From an uncultured Clostridia bacterium (lineage in GTDB: Bacteria; Bacillota; Clostridia; Oscillospirales; Ruminococcaceae), in assembly GCA_947627455.1 (NCBI GenBank), contig CANQWC010000002.1:1-64000 (forward strand): a stretch of 64,000 nt of DNA, given 5' to 3'. The first letter of the stretch is position 1, and each line of letters starts with the position of its first letter. Below are positions 15,258-25,610 of the stretch, one piece after another. A program made the position numbers and the translations under genes. Under the pieces are notes generated by a model that saw nothing but the letters and a program-made list of their open reading frames with translations, had not been told where the DNA came from and did no database searches.

Positions 15258-17519
15258 TTTGTTGAGAATCTTGACTATCTCGTCGATGTCTCCGTCGGTG
15301 ACGGCGCCGCCGCTGAACTGCATCATTCCGCGCAGGGGCATGTAGTTTTCCATCGCCGAATCCATCTCGTCGGTGATGGCTTCGGAAGCCTCATCGGAAG
15401 CTTTCGGCTTTTCGCCTCGGCGAAGCTTGGCCATCGCCGCTTTGAGCCGCCCCGCAACGTTCGGGTCGGAGAGAATGTCGCCGATAGTGCTGTCGGCGGT
15501 GTAATGCCGCTTTATCTTCGCGGTCGAGTTTACCCTCACCTCGCCCGAGGCCCTGATATCGCGGGAGGAAAGCCCGACCTCGACGGTGAAATCGCCCGTC
15601 TCGACGAGCCAGTCGCCGATCTCGACGCTCCAGAAAGCGAACGCCCTCTTGTCGAGCGTGAACTCGACGGTTTTTTCCTGCGAGGGCTCTAAATATACCT
15701 TTTCAAAGCCCTTGAGCTCGCGAACGGGGCGAATCATGCTGCTCTTCCTGTCACCGACGTAAAGCTGCAAAACCGCCTTGCCCGCCCGCTTGCCGACGTT
15801 TTTCACCTTCGCCGTGACGCAAAGGGTGTCGGTATCGGAAATCTCGCCCGAGCTGAGGCGAAGGTCTGAGACCTCAAACTCGGTATAGCTTAAGCCGTGG
15901 CCGAACGGGAAGAGAACCTCGGCGTCTTTCTTGTCATAGTAGCGGTAGCCGACGAAAATTCCCTCGCGATAGTCGGCCTCGTTGCCCTCGCCGCCGTAGA
16001 AGAGGTATGACGGGTTATCCTCGAGCCGCTTCGGGAATGTCTCGGCAAGATGGCCCGAGGGGTTGGCGTCGCCGAAGAGTATTCTCACCGTCGCGATACC
16101 GACTGCCTGGCCGCCGAGGTATGCCTCTAAAACCGCGGGGACTTTATCAAGCCACGGCATTTCTATCGGCGAGCCGTTGTGAAGCACCACCACGGTGTTC
16201 GGGTTGGCGGCCGCCACGGCCTCGATGAGGCGGTTCTGGCATTCGGGCATCTTCATGTTCCTGCGGTCATAGCCCTCGGATTCATAAGAATCGGGCAGTC
16301 CCGCGAACACCACCGCGACTTTTGCTTTCTTCGCGGCGTTGACGGCCTCGGCGATCATGCTTTCATCGGCCTTGTCTTCCGATACGCTGTAACCCCTTGC
16401 GTAGGTGATTTTAAGGCCCTTTGCGGCCTCAAGCGCGGAGGTGGTCTTGAAGCAGTTTATATGAGACGAGCCGCCGCCTTGGAATCTCGGCTTTTCGGCA
16501 AACTCGCCGATAAACGCGATGTCGTCGCCCTTTGAAAGCGGCAGAAGCCCGTTGTTCTTGAGAAGCACCATGCACTCCTCGGCGACAGAGGCCGAAAGAA
16601 GATGGTCGGCTTCCTTGTCCCACGGGGTCTCGGGCTTGGCGTTTTCAAGATATCTGAAGCTTATGTTGAGAATCCTCTCGGCCGCAAGGTCGACAAGCTT
16701 TTCATCAAGCCTGCCCGAGCGGACCGCCTCGACTATTCTTCTGTCGTTGATGCCGCCCGACGACGGCATCTCAAGGTCGAGGCCCGCTTTTATGCCCTCG
16801 ACCCTGTCCGAGACCGCGCCCCAGTCGCTCATCACATAGCCGTCAAAGCCCCAGCAGTCGCGCAGGACTTCGGTGAGAAGCCACCTGTTTTCCGAGGCAT
16901 ATGTGCCGTTGACGCGGTTATATGAGCACATGACCGTCCATGGGCGGGCTTTTTTCACCGCCGTCTCGAACGCGGGAAAATAAATCTCGCGAAGAGTTCG
17001 CTCATCGACGTTTGAGGAAGAGCTCAGCCGCCTATGCTCCTGGCTGTTCGCGGCGAAGTGCTTTATCGAAGTTCCGACGTTCTGAGACTGCACGCCGTTG
17101 ATGTAGGCCGCCGCGATCTCGCCCGCAAGATAGGGGTCTTCCGAGAAATATTCAAAATTTCTTCCGCAGAGCGGCGAGCGCTTGATGTTCACCGCAGGGC
17201 CGAGCACCACGCAGAGCTTTTCATGCTGACAGCTTTTGCCGATGGCCTCGCCGACAGTTTTCACAAGCTCGCGGTCGAAAGATGCCGCAGTGGCGCATGC
17301 CGCGGGCATACAAACCGCCTTGATGCTCTCGTTGACGCCGAGGTGGTCGGCCTTGTCGTCCTGTTTTCTGAGGCCGTGAGGCCCGTCCGAGACCATCACC
17401 GAAGGAATTCCGAGCCGCTCGACCGCCTTGGTGTGCCAGAAATCCTTTCCCGAGCAGAGTCCCGCCTTTTCTTCAAGAGTCATCTTTGAAACAAGTTCCC
17501 TGATCTTTTCAATCTCCAA
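15255..17519 (-). CDS. Glycoside hydrolase family 3 (beta-glucosidase/beta-xylosidase)
   Basis: Cytoplasmic exo-acting glycosidase of about 754 aa that releases terminal sugars from oligosaccharides. The (beta/alpha)8 domain has DGPHGLR, KHFAANSQEHRR and the nucleophile loop VMSDWGAV; the alpha/beta sandwich follows (KNNGLLPLSK, GGGSSHI), then a fibronectin-III-like domain (GKAVLQLYVGD, ELKGFEKV) and a helical tail of about 80 residues. There is no signal peptide. Start taken as TTG 17519 because GGGGG lies 9 bases before it; an in-frame TTG at 17540 is the alternative. Substrate specificity (glucosides or xylosides) is not decided by sequence, though the GH43/GH10 neighbours favour xylan oligomers. 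Confidence 0.92.
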   Translation of the reverse strand: MEIEKIRELVSKMTLEEKAGLCSGKDFWHTKAVERLGIPSVMVSDGPHGLRKQDDKADHLGVNESIKAVCMPAACATAASFDRELVKTVGEAIGKSCQHEKLCVVLGPAVNIKRSPLCGRNFEYFSEDPYLAGEIAAAYINGVQSQNVGTSIKHFAANSQEHRRLSSSSNVDERTLREIYFPAFETAVKKARPWTVMCSYNRVNGTYASENRWLLTEVLRDCWGFDGYVMSDWGAVSDRVEGIKAGLDLEMPSSGGINDRRIVEAVRSGRLDEKLVDLAAERILNISFRYLENAKPETPWDKEADHLLSASVAEECMVLLKNNGLLPLSKGDDIAFIGEFAEKPRFQGGGSSHINCFKTTSALEAAKGLKITYARGYSVSEDKADESMIAEAVNAAKKAKVAVVFAGLPDSYESEGYDRRNMKMPECQNRLIEAVAAANPNTVVVLHNGSPIEMPWLDKVPAVLEAYLGGQAVGIATVRILFGDANPSGHLAETFPKRLEDNPSYLFYGGEGNEADYREGIFVGYRYYDKKDAEVLFPFGHGLSYTEFEVSDLRLSSGEISDTDTLCVTAKVKNVGKRAGKAVLQLYVGDRKSSMIRPVRELKGFEKVYLEPSQEKTVEFTLDKRAFAFWSVEIGDWLVETGDFTVEVGLSSRDIRASGEVRVNSTAKIKRHYTADSTIGDILSDPNVAGRLKAAMAKLRRGEKPKASDEASEAITDEMDSAMENYMPLRGMMQFSGGAVTDGDIDEIVKILNK

Positions 17520-17634
17520 AAAAATCGCCCCCGATTTCAATATTTTTGTTGATTATACCATCGCGGCGATGTTTTGTCAATGATTGCAGGGAAATTATAA
17601 TATATCAATCATTATCAAAATTAAAGTCATTGTT

Positions 17635-17664
17635 TTGCGGCAAATTTTGGGGTATTCTTATAAT
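17635..17664 (+). promoter_or_regulatory. Promoter of the GH43-esterase operon
   Basis: TTGCGG (17635-17640), 18-base spacer and a perfect TATAAT (17659-17664), about 55 bases before the GH43 start codon. Confidence 0.6.
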
Positions 17665-17718
17665 ATGGAAGAAAACAGTCAAAAGCTTTTGTGATAATTA
17701 TTCAAAAGGAGTCAAGCG

Positions 17719-19119
17719 ATGAAAAAACAAGCCTTTAACCCCTATCTCCCCTCTTGGGAATACATTCCCGACGGCGAGCCCTACGTCTTCGGCGACAGGG
17801 TCTATGTCTACGGCTCGCACGATTTTTACAACGGCTGGGTGTTCTGCCTCGGCGACTATGTCTGCTGGTCGGCGCCGATAAACGACCTCTCGGACTGGCG
17901 TTATGAGGGCGTCATCTACCCCAAGACCGCCGACCCGTTCAACCGCGACGGGCATATGTGCCTCTATGCGCCCGATGTCACCGTCGGCCCCGACGGGCGA
18001 TACTATTTATATTATGTGCTCGATAAGGTCTCGGTGGTCTCGGTCGCGGTATGCGACACCCCCGCGGGGAAATATGAATTCCTCGGATATGTTCACTACC
18101 CCGACGGAACGCTTCTCGGCAACAGAAAGGGCGACGAGCCCCAGTTCGACCCCGCTGTCATCACCGAGGGCGATGTGACATATCTCTACACGGGCTTCTG
18201 CGGCAGGGGCGACAGGTCGCGAAGCGGCGCTCAGGCGACAGTTCTCGATAAGGATATGCTCACCGTCATCGGCGAGCCCGTCATCATCGCCCCGGGGTGC
18301 ATGTATTCCTCGGGCACGGGCTTTGAGGGCCACGCGTTCTTTGAAGCCCCCTCGATAAGAAAGCGCGGGGATACATACTACTTTGTATATTCGTCAGAGG
18401 TCATGCATGAGCTCTGCTATGCGACTTCAAAAGAGCCGAGGAGCGGCTTTGAATACGGCGGGGTGATAGTTTCAAACTGCGATATCGGCATCGGCGGCTA
18501 TAAGCCGAAGGAAAAGCCATCGGCATACGGCGCGAACAACCACGGCTCGATAATTGAGATAAACGGCGATTGGTATATCTTCTATCACCGCCACACCAAC
18601 GGAACATGGTACAGCAGGCAGGGCTGCGCCGAGAAAATCAGCTTCACCGCCGACGGGAAAATTCCGCAGGTTGAAATAACCTCATGCGGGCTTAACGGCG
18701 GGCCGCTTTCGGGCAGCGGGGAATACCCCGCGTATATCGTCTCGAACCTTATGAGCGGGGTCTCGGGGCCTTATGTCGGCGACCCGAGGATTCCCAAGGT
18801 GGTTCAGGACGGCAGCGACGGCGAGGAGTGCGTCGGGTATCTCGCGAACATCTCGGACGGCTGCATCGCGGGGTTCAAATATTTCGACATCAGGGGCGTC
18901 AAAGAGCTCGGCGTGACGGTTCGCGGGTATATGCACGGCGCGTTTGAAGTGAAAACATCGCCCGACGGCGAGGCCCTCGGCGAAATAAAGGTAGAGAGCG
19001 CGAATATCTGGCAGAAATTCACCGCCCCCGTCAGGATTCCCGACGGCGTGAGCGCGCTCTGGCTCTGCTATAAGGGCGGCGGAAACATTCACCTGAAATC
19101 GTTTGAATTTATTTGTTGA
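17719..19119 (+). CDS. Glycoside hydrolase family 43 with C-terminal beta-sandwich
   Basis: Likely beta-xylosidase or alpha-L-arabinofuranosidase acting on imported xylan/arabinoxylan fragments. 466 aa with no signal peptide. The five-bladed propeller starts NPYLPSWEYIPDGEPYVFGDRVYVYGSHD, where the Asp of PDGEP is the likely general base; CLYAPDV holds the family Asp and FFEAPSIRKR the acid Glu. The last 130 residues look like a CBM6-type domain (GYMHGAFEVKTSPDGE). ATG 17719 follows AAAAGGAG. The esterase gene starts 15 bases after the stop, so the two form an operon. Confidence 0.9.
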   Translation: MKKQAFNPYLPSWEYIPDGEPYVFGDRVYVYGSHDFYNGWVFCLGDYVCWSAPINDLSDWRYEGVIYPKTADPFNRDGHMCLYAPDVTVGPDGRYYLYYVLDKVSVVSVAVCDTPAGKYEFLGYVHYPDGTLLGNRKGDEPQFDPAVITEGDVTYLYTGFCGRGDRSRSGAQATVLDKDMLTVIGEPVIIAPGCMYSSGTGFEGHAFFEAPSIRKRGDTYYFVYSSEVMHELCYATSKEPRSGFEYGGVIVSNCDIGIGGYKPKEKPSAYGANNHGSIIEINGDWYIFYHRHTNGTWYSRQGCAEKISFTADGKIPQVEITSCGLNGGPLSGSGEYPAYIVSNLMSGVSGPYVGDPRIPKVVQDGSDGEECVGYLANISDGCIAGFKYFDIRGVKELGVTVRGYMHGAFEVKTSPDGEALGEIKVESANIWQKFTAPVRIPDGVSALWLCYKGGGNIHLKSFEFIC

Positions 19120-19134
19120 TAAAGGAGGATAACT

Positions 19135-20646
19135 ATGTTAAGAATCGCAAAAACCGAAAACGGCACGGTGCGCGGAATCGAATGCGCCGACCCGAGGATC
19201 ACCGCCTTTAAGGGCATACCCTTTGCGGCGCCGCCGATCGGAAAGAACAGGTGGCGCGCCCCTCAGCCCGCCGAAAATTGGGACGGCGTGAAGGACTGCT
19301 TCCGCTTTGCGCCGATCTCCGTTCAGGACACCCCGGGCCTCGGCACCGACGTTTATTGCCGCGAGTGGCATGTCGACCCCGACATCGCGATGGGCGAGGA
19401 CTGCCTTTATCTGAACGTCTGGACGCCCGCAAAGAGCGCCGATGAGAAGCTTCCCGTCTATGTATGGTTCTTCGGCGGCGGGCTTCAGTGGGGCTACCCC
19501 GCTGAGATGGAGTTCGACGGCGAGAGAATCGCGAGGCGCGGAATCGTCGTGGTATCGGTCAATTACAGGCTGAACGTCTTCGGGTTCCTCTGCCACCCCG
19601 AAATCACCAAGGCTCAGCCCGACGCGCCCGCAAACTTCGGAAGCCTTGACCAGCAGGCGGGCCTTAAGTGGGTGAAGAGAAACATCGCGAATTTCGGCGG
19701 CGACCCCGACACCGTTACCGTTTCGGGCCAGTCGGCGGGCGGCGGAAGCGTCATGAGCCAGATAGTCTGCCCCGCGAACAGGGGGCTCTTCAACCGCGCA
19801 ATCGTCATGAGCGGAATGATAAAAAGCCCATACGCCAAGGGCGGCATCGGCACCCCGAACACCATTGAAAACGCCGAAAAGCTCGGCGCAGAGTTCATAA
19901 GCTTCCTCGGCGCAAAGAATATCGGCGAGGCGAGAGAGATCGACGCAAAGACGGTTCTTCACAAATACAACGAGTTCGTTCGGAGCCACCCGAGGTTCTT
20001 CACCGTCGACGACGGCGTTTTCTGCGTCGGCGAGCCTTATAAGATGATTCTTGAGGGCGACTGCGCAGACGTTCAGATCATCGCGGGAAACACCGCCGAC
20101 GAGTTCCCGAATTTCATCTTCGCCGACTCGGAAGAGGAGTACAGGGCCAAGGTCAGAGAGATCTTCGGCGACAGGGCCGATGAGTTCTTAAGCCTGCCCG
20201 AGGCGGAATACCGCGGAAAGGCATCGGCAAAAACTTCGGGAATCGAACAGACCGTCAAGGCGCTCTTCGCGGCGAAAAAGCGCGCGGGCTGCCCGAATAA
20301 AAACTACTACTACCGCTTCGAGCCCGATATCCCCGGGTGGGACAACGCGGGCACTTTCCACTCGGTAGACCTCTGGTTCTTCTTCGAGACCCTCGCGAAA
20401 TGCTGGCGGCCCTTCGTCGGCAGGCATTACGACCTCGCGAGACAGATGACCGACTACCTCTGCAACTTCATCAAGAGCGGCGACCCCAACGGCTTCGACC
20501 TCTGCGGGTATAGGCTTCCGCAGTGGGACGCCTTCTGCGACGAAACGCCCGTCGAGATGAGGTTCACCTCTGACGGCGCCAAGCCCGAACCCGAACAGGT
20601 AACGCGCTTCGCGCAGATGCTCAGGGAGAGGATCCTTAAGGGCTGA
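19135..20646 (+). CDS. Carboxylesterase type B family protein
   Basis: Serine hydrolase of 503 aa with an alpha/beta-hydrolase fold and no signal peptide, so cytoplasmic. The family N terminus is clear (VRGIECADPRITAFKGIPFA, then EDCLYLNVW). The oxyanion region is FFGGGLQWG, the nucleophile Ser is in SGQSAGG, and the catalytic His is in GTFHSVDLWFFFE. Located directly after a GH43 gene with AAAGGAGG before its ATG, it most likely removes acetyl or feruloyl groups from sugar chains, but type B esterases are broad and this is inferred from context. Confidence 0.88.
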   Translation: MLRIAKTENGTVRGIECADPRITAFKGIPFAAPPIGKNRWRAPQPAENWDGVKDCFRFAPISVQDTPGLGTDVYCREWHVDPDIAMGEDCLYLNVWTPAKSADEKLPVYVWFFGGGLQWGYPAEMEFDGERIARRGIVVVSVNYRLNVFGFLCHPEITKAQPDAPANFGSLDQQAGLKWVKRNIANFGGDPDTVTVSGQSAGGGSVMSQIVCPANRGLFNRAIVMSGMIKSPYAKGGIGTPNTIENAEKLGAEFISFLGAKNIGEAREIDAKTVLHKYNEFVRSHPRFFTVDDGVFCVGEPYKMILEGDCADVQIIAGNTADEFPNFIFADSEEEYRAKVREIFGDRADEFLSLPEAEYRGKASAKTSGIEQTVKALFAAKKRAGCPNKNYYYRFEPDIPGWDNAGTFHSVDLWFFFETLAKCWRPFVGRHYDLARQMTDYLCNFIKSGDPNGFDLCGYRLPQWDAFCDETPVEMRFTSDGAKPEPEQVTRFAQMLRERILKG

Positions 20647-20659
20647 TAAATAATCAAAA

Positions 20660-20700
20660 CCCCCGCCGAGCGCGATCCTGCGCAAGGCGGGGGAATTTTT
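20660..20700 (+). terminator. Terminator of the GH43-esterase operon
   Basis: Hairpin CCCCCGCC/GGCGGGGG with an inner GCGC/GCGC step, followed by AATTTTTA, 13 bases after the esterase stop. Confidence 0.85.
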
Positions 20701-20701
20701 A

Positions 20702-20826
20702 GATGTGGCCGAAACGGCCACATCAAGAAGACAGAAATTAGAGGTCAGATGTCAGAATTTCAAGGGGTCGCCTGCGGCGACATATCTGAATATTTCTAAT
20801 AATGCGTGCGGAATGGACACTCCCGA
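20702..20826. repeat. GATGTGGCCG repeat, copy 1
   Basis: Starts with the hairpin GATGTGGCCG-aaa-CGGCCACATC, then AAGAAGACAGAAATTAGAGG, the hairpin GTCGCC-tgc-GGCGAC, ATATCTGAATAT and ends TGCGTGCGGAATGGACACTC. An almost identical copy lies at 54607-54733 in the opposite orientation. Confidence 0.85.
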
Positions 20827-20844
20827 ATTTTTATGGGATTGGGC

Positions 20845-21876
20845 TTAAAAGCACCTCTCTTTTCTTTCTCTTCGGCAGCTCTCAACGTTTCCGCAGCGGT
20901 AGCAGAGCTCGTTTTGGCAGGAGCCGTCGCGGAAGAAGCCGACGAGGTTTTCGGCGGTCGTTTGGGCGATATTTTCAAGCGCCTCTTCAGTGAGAAATGC
21001 CTGGTGCGAGGTCACGATGACGTTCGGCATCGATATCAGCCTTGCGAGGGTGTCGTCGGACATGATATGCCCCGAAAAATCCTTGAAGAAGACGTCCGAT
21101 TCCTCCTCATAGACGTCGAGGCAGGCGCCGCCGATTTTCCTCTCCTTGATGCCCTCAAGAAGCGCCTCGGAATCTATCAGCGCCCCGCGCGATGTGTTGA
21201 TTATCATGACCCCCGTCTTGAGCTTTTCAAGCGAATCCTTGCCGATCATGTGATAGGTCTCCTCGGTTAGCGGGCAGTGCAGCGAGATGATATCGCTTTT
21301 TTCGAGGAGCTCATCAAGATTGACATATTCTATTCCCGAATCGGCAGCGGGGAATTTGTCATAGGCGATGACATTCATTCCGAAGCCTCGGCAGATGTCG
21401 ATGAAGATTCTGCCGATTTTTCCCGTGCCGATGACCCCGACCGTTTTTCCGTGAAGGTCAAACCCCGTCAGCCCGTTCAGCGAAAAGTTGAAATCCTTGG
21501 TGCGGATATAGGCCTTGTGTATCCTGCGAATCGAGGTCAGAAGCATCGCCATGGCGTGTTCGGCAACGGCGTATGGCGAATACGCGGGGACGTGAAAAAC
21601 ATGAAGCCTGCCGAAGCAGTGTTCGATATCTACATTATTATAACCCGCGCAACGAAGAGCTATCGCACTGACCCCCAAATCGCAAAGCCTGTCGATGACC
21701 TCGGCGTTGACGGTATCATTGACGAAAACGCATACGCCTTCGCAGCCAGCGGCGAGCGAGACGGTGTCGGGGTTGAGCTTTGTCTCGAAGTAACGAAAAT
21801 CGATGCCCAGCCGCTCACCCTCGGCCTTGAACGCGGGCAGATCATACGGCTTGGCGTCAAAAAATGCAATCTTCAT
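20845..21876 (-). CDS. ldhA: D-lactate dehydrogenase (NAD)
   Basis: Reduces pyruvate to D-lactate with NADH, a fermentation end step. 343 aa; aligns by eye along its length with E. coli LdhA (ALRCAGYNNVD, VPAYSPYAVAEHA, LNGLTGFDLHGKT). Rossmann GTGKIG, catalytic Arg in NTSRGALID, Glu in DVYEEE and His in SHQAFLTEEAL. The end is unusual: after CQNEL there are about 20 extra residues with five cysteines (CYRCGNVESCRRERKERCF), absent from the E. coli enzyme. ATG 21876 follows AAAGGAG. Confidence 0.92.
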   Translation of the reverse strand: MKIAFFDAKPYDLPAFKAEGERLGIDFRYFETKLNPDTVSLAAGCEGVCVFVNDTVNAEVIDRLCDLGVSAIALRCAGYNNVDIEHCFGRLHVFHVPAYSPYAVAEHAMAMLLTSIRRIHKAYIRTKDFNFSLNGLTGFDLHGKTVGVIGTGKIGRIFIDICRGFGMNVIAYDKFPAADSGIEYVNLDELLEKSDIISLHCPLTEETYHMIGKDSLEKLKTGVMIINTSRGALIDSEALLEGIKERKIGGACLDVYEEESDVFFKDFSGHIMSDDTLARLISMPNVIVTSHQAFLTEEALENIAQTTAENLVGFFRDGSCQNELCYRCGNVESCRRERKERCF

Positions 21877-21941
21877 GGGAATTCTCCTTTCTTTTGCTTA
21901 TTATAGCACATTCTGCGGGAGGAATTCACAATTCTGAAGTC

Positions 21942-22424
21942 CTACCCCACCATCGACTTGAACCCGTAGGACACCGCGGTGACGATGAAGCCCGCGATGA
22001 TGACGCCGATGACGATGCAGGGGAACGCCTTTTTCGGGCTGATTCGCAGAACCGTCGAGACCAGTGCGCCCGTCCAGGCGCCGGTGCCGGGCAGCGGTAT
22101 CGCGACGAGGATAATAAGCCCGAGAGCCTTGTACTTTTCGATCGTCCCGCGGTTTTTATACGCCTTGTTTTCGAGGAAGTTCGCGACCTTGCCCAAAAAG
22201 CCCTTGCGGGCCTTGAGCCACAAAAGAACGCGGTCCAAAAGCAGGAGTATAAAGGGTATCGGCGCAAGGTTGCCGAGCATCGCGACAAAAAAGGCGAGCC
22301 ACGGGTTAAGCCCGAAGCCGACCCCGTAGGGTATCCCCCCGCGTAGCTCGACGACGGGAAGCATCGATATCAGAAAGGTCGCGAAAATTTTGCCGACGGT
22401 GGTTGATGTAAGCCATGAAAGCAT
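21942..22424 (-). CDS. Small multi-drug export family membrane protein
   Basis: Integral membrane protein of 160 aa of the Sm_multidrug_ex/COG2426 family. About four to five hydrophobic helices, with the family signature ELRGGIPYGVGFG in the first loop and LGNLAPIPFILLLLDRV after it. The family name rests on thin evidence and the true substrate is unknown. It starts 6 bases after the Nudix stop, in the tmk operon. Confidence 0.85.
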   Translation of the reverse strand: MLSWLTSTTVGKIFATFLISMLPVVELRGGIPYGVGFGLNPWLAFFVAMLGNLAPIPFILLLLDRVLLWLKARKGFLGKVANFLENKAYKNRGTIEKYKALGLIILVAIPLPGTGAWTGALVSTVLRISPKKAFPCIVIGVIIAGFIVTAVSYGFKSMVG

Positions 22425-22430
22425 TGATGT

Positions 22431-22886
22431 TTACTCCTTATTCCTGATGAATTTGAAATAGTCGCTGAGGGGCTCGATGTTGCTCTCCGAGAGGTTTTGG
22501 GGGAGCTCTGAGAACCACCCGAGTTCGGTGACTTCGCCGTCGCGGAAATCAAACTCGCCCTCATAGCTTATGCAGCGGTAGACGATATCTATGCAGGAGC
22601 ACTCGTCGCCGTTCGGGTAAACGTGGTGCCGAGGCTTTCCCGAATAAATTCCGAAGAGCTCGAATTCTTTAAGCTCGATGCCCAGCTCCTCTTTTAACTC
22701 GCGCCGAAGAGCGTCCTCGACCTTTTCGTCGACCTCGACAGCGCCGCCGTGATAGCCCCATTTGCCGTCGTCGGCCCTCTTCTGAAGAAGCACTCTGCCC
22801 TCGGAATCGCCGATGATAAGGCATGCGCAGGGCATTATCACGACGTCGTGGCCGACCTTTTTTCTTATCTCTGAGATGTATGACAT
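22431..22886 (-). CDS. Nudix hydrolase
   Basis: 151-aa Nudix-fold pyrophosphatase acting on a nucleoside diphosphate derivative in the cytoplasm. The Nudix box GGAVEVDEKVEDALRREL-KEELGI matches Gx5Ex7REUxEExGU, with the metal-binding glutamates in RELKEELG. The N terminus VGHDVVIMPCACLII resembles house-cleaning or MutT-like members. It lies 15 bases after tmk, so nucleotide metabolism fits, but the substrate cannot be named. Confidence 0.9.
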   Translation of the reverse strand: MSYISEIRKKVGHDVVIMPCACLIIGDSEGRVLLQKRADDGKWGYHGGAVEVDEKVEDALRRELKEELGIELKEFELFGIYSGKPRHHVYPNGDECSCIDIVYRCISYEGEFDFRDGEVTELGWFSELPQNLSESNIEPLSDYFKFIRNKE

Positions 22887-22901
22887 ACCGCTGCCCCCGA
22901 T

Positions 22902-23522
22902 TCACAACCCGAGCGTTTTGCTCACTGCCGAGAAGATGTCATCGGCAACCTCATCGGGCGTTCGGGCCGCGTCGATAATCTTTATGTTGTGATCCTTGAG
23001 CCTCGCGAAAATATCCATATAACTTCGGCGAACACGCTCGATGGTCTCGCGCTCCTCAAAAATCTCGCGGGAAGACCGCCCGAGAGAAATTCTTTTGTCG
23101 GCGACGTCGGTCGGAACATCAAGAAAAATGCAGAGATCGGGCTTTAAAATCGCGGGGCAGTCAAGGTTCGCGGGCAGAAGCCAGTCGAGGCCGATGTCCA
23201 TGCCCTGATAGGCGAGCGATGAGTAGTAATATCTGTCGCAGATGACGGTCACGCCTCGCGACAAAAGCGCCGCGATGCCGTCGTTCGGGTTCTCGCAGTG
23301 GCTGATCCTGTCGGCGAGAAAAAGCGCCGCAAGCTCATGTGGCGTGCGGTTCGTGATTTTTCCGAGGGCGTCGCGGATAAGCCCGCCCGTCGCGTGCTGC
23401 GTCGGCTCGGCCGTAAGCTGAACGCTCACGCCAAGCCCCGAAAGCCTCGCCGCCAGCCTCTCCGTCTGAGTGCCCTTGCCGCTACCGTCAAGCCCCTCAA
23501 CGACAATGAATTTACCTTTCAT
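22902..23522 (-). CDS. tmk: Thymidylate kinase
   Basis: Phosphorylates dTMP to dTDP for DNA synthesis. 206 aa with P-loop EGLDGSGKGTQ, the DRY motif in CDRYYYSSLAYQG, and the lid RSSREIFEE. ATG 23522 is chosen because GGCGGGAGAG lies upstream and MKGKFIVVEGLDG is the normal start; the long in-frame extension upstream is repeat DNA. First gene of a minus-strand group tmk, Nudix, membrane protein, with ldhA 65 bases further on. Confidence 0.95.
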   Translation of the reverse strand: MKGKFIVVEGLDGSGKGTQTERLAARLSGLGVSVQLTAEPTQHATGGLIRDALGKITNRTPHELAALFLADRISHCENPNDGIAALLSRGVTVICDRYYYSSLAYQGMDIGLDWLLPANLDCPAILKPDLCIFLDVPTDVADKRISLGRSSREIFEERETIERVRRSYMDIFARLKDHNIKIIDAARTPDEVADDIFSAVSKTLGL

Positions 23523-23584
23523 ACTCTCCCGCCTTTCACTAAAGTCGGTTATATTATATCGCGATAGGGGGAGGAAGTCAATAT

Positions 23585-23664
23585 TGAAAGCTGGTTTTGT
23601 TTCTGCTCGCACTTCGTGCCCGTTTGGGTTTGGGCACTCGTGCTCGCAGACAAAGCCCGATGTC
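23585..23664 (-). repeat. GA-hairpin element
   Basis: Minus strand: P2 CTGC/GCAG, GA/GA, P3 GCAC/GTGC, GA/GAA, P4 GTGCCC/GGGCAC, loop AAACCCAAAC, bulge AA, inner part of the outer arm GCTTTGT/ACAAAAC. It abuts the next copy head to tail. Confidence 0.8.
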
Positions 23665-23666
23665 CA

Positions 23667-23750
23667 ATGAAAGACGGTTTTTGTAGCCAATCGGACTTCG
23701 CGGGCATGAACGCCCGCCCGCTCGTCCTCTTGGACAAAAACCGCGTTCAT
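23667..23750 (-). repeat. GA-hairpin element, full 84 bp
   Basis: Minus strand: ATGAACGCGGTTTTTGT arm, P2 CCAA/TTGG, P3 GGAC/GTCC, P4 GCGGGC/GCCCGC, 10-base loop GGGCGTTCAT, CT bulge. It is followed by the perfect hairpin GGAGCCCGCC/GGCGGGCTCC (23752-23774) that accompanies several copies. Confidence 0.85.
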
Positions 23751-23845
23751 GGGAGCCCGCCTGCGGCGGGCTCCGCGGAGATGGGAAATTTGGGGGTGGC
23801 AAGAGGACTTCGGCACTGCTACGATATGCCAATATAATTCTTGAA

Positions 23846-23942
23846 GCGGGGGGAACCCTGCGGGTCCCCCCGCTCCCCCTCCCGCCGCTTCGCCGCCTCG
23901 CAAGCTCGGCGGCTCGCGCTCTTGGACAAAAACCGCGTTCAT
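23846..23942. repeat. GCCGCC-GA hairpin repeat joined to a half GA-hairpin element
   Basis: Reverse-orientation copy of the GCCGCC-GA-GC...GC-GA-GGCGGC hairpin with the GGGGGGAACCC/GGGTCCCCCC hairpin beside it, ending in the outer arm of a GA-hairpin element (GGACAAAAACCGCGTTCAT). No gene in 23523-24043. Confidence 0.65.
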
Positions 23943-23975
23943 GTCCCCTTTTTCTCAATTCCCCTCCCCTAACCC

Positions 23976-24004
23976 TTGACATTTTGCCCCGTTTGTGATA
24001 ACAT
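23976..24004 (+). promoter_or_regulatory. Promoter of guaB
   Basis: TTGACA (23976-23981), 17-base spacer, TAACAT (23999-24004), 40 bases before the guaB start codon. Confidence 0.75.
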
Positions 24005-24040
24005 AGATAAAATTTACCCCGAATAAATTTAAGGAGGTAG

Positions 24041-25519
<1,479 letters not shown>

Positions 25520-25535
25520 TAACAGAAATGAAATG

Positions 25536-25561
25536 CCCCCTCGGAAAGAGGGGGTATTTTT
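25536..25561 (+). terminator. Terminator of guaB
   Basis: Hairpin CCCCCTC/GAGGGGG with a 5-base loop followed by TATTTTT, 17 bases after the stop. Confidence 0.85.
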
Positions 25562-25610
25562 GTGAAGTTTTCGCAGGGGCGTTCCCTGCCCCGATTTCAA
25601 GGCGGAGCTC

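Noticed and set aside
23578-23982. Small frames starting MNAVFVQE or ending VRLATKTVFH in several gaps
   Set aside because: They are the GA-hairpin repeat read in one frame; the likeness between them is DNA structure, not protein.
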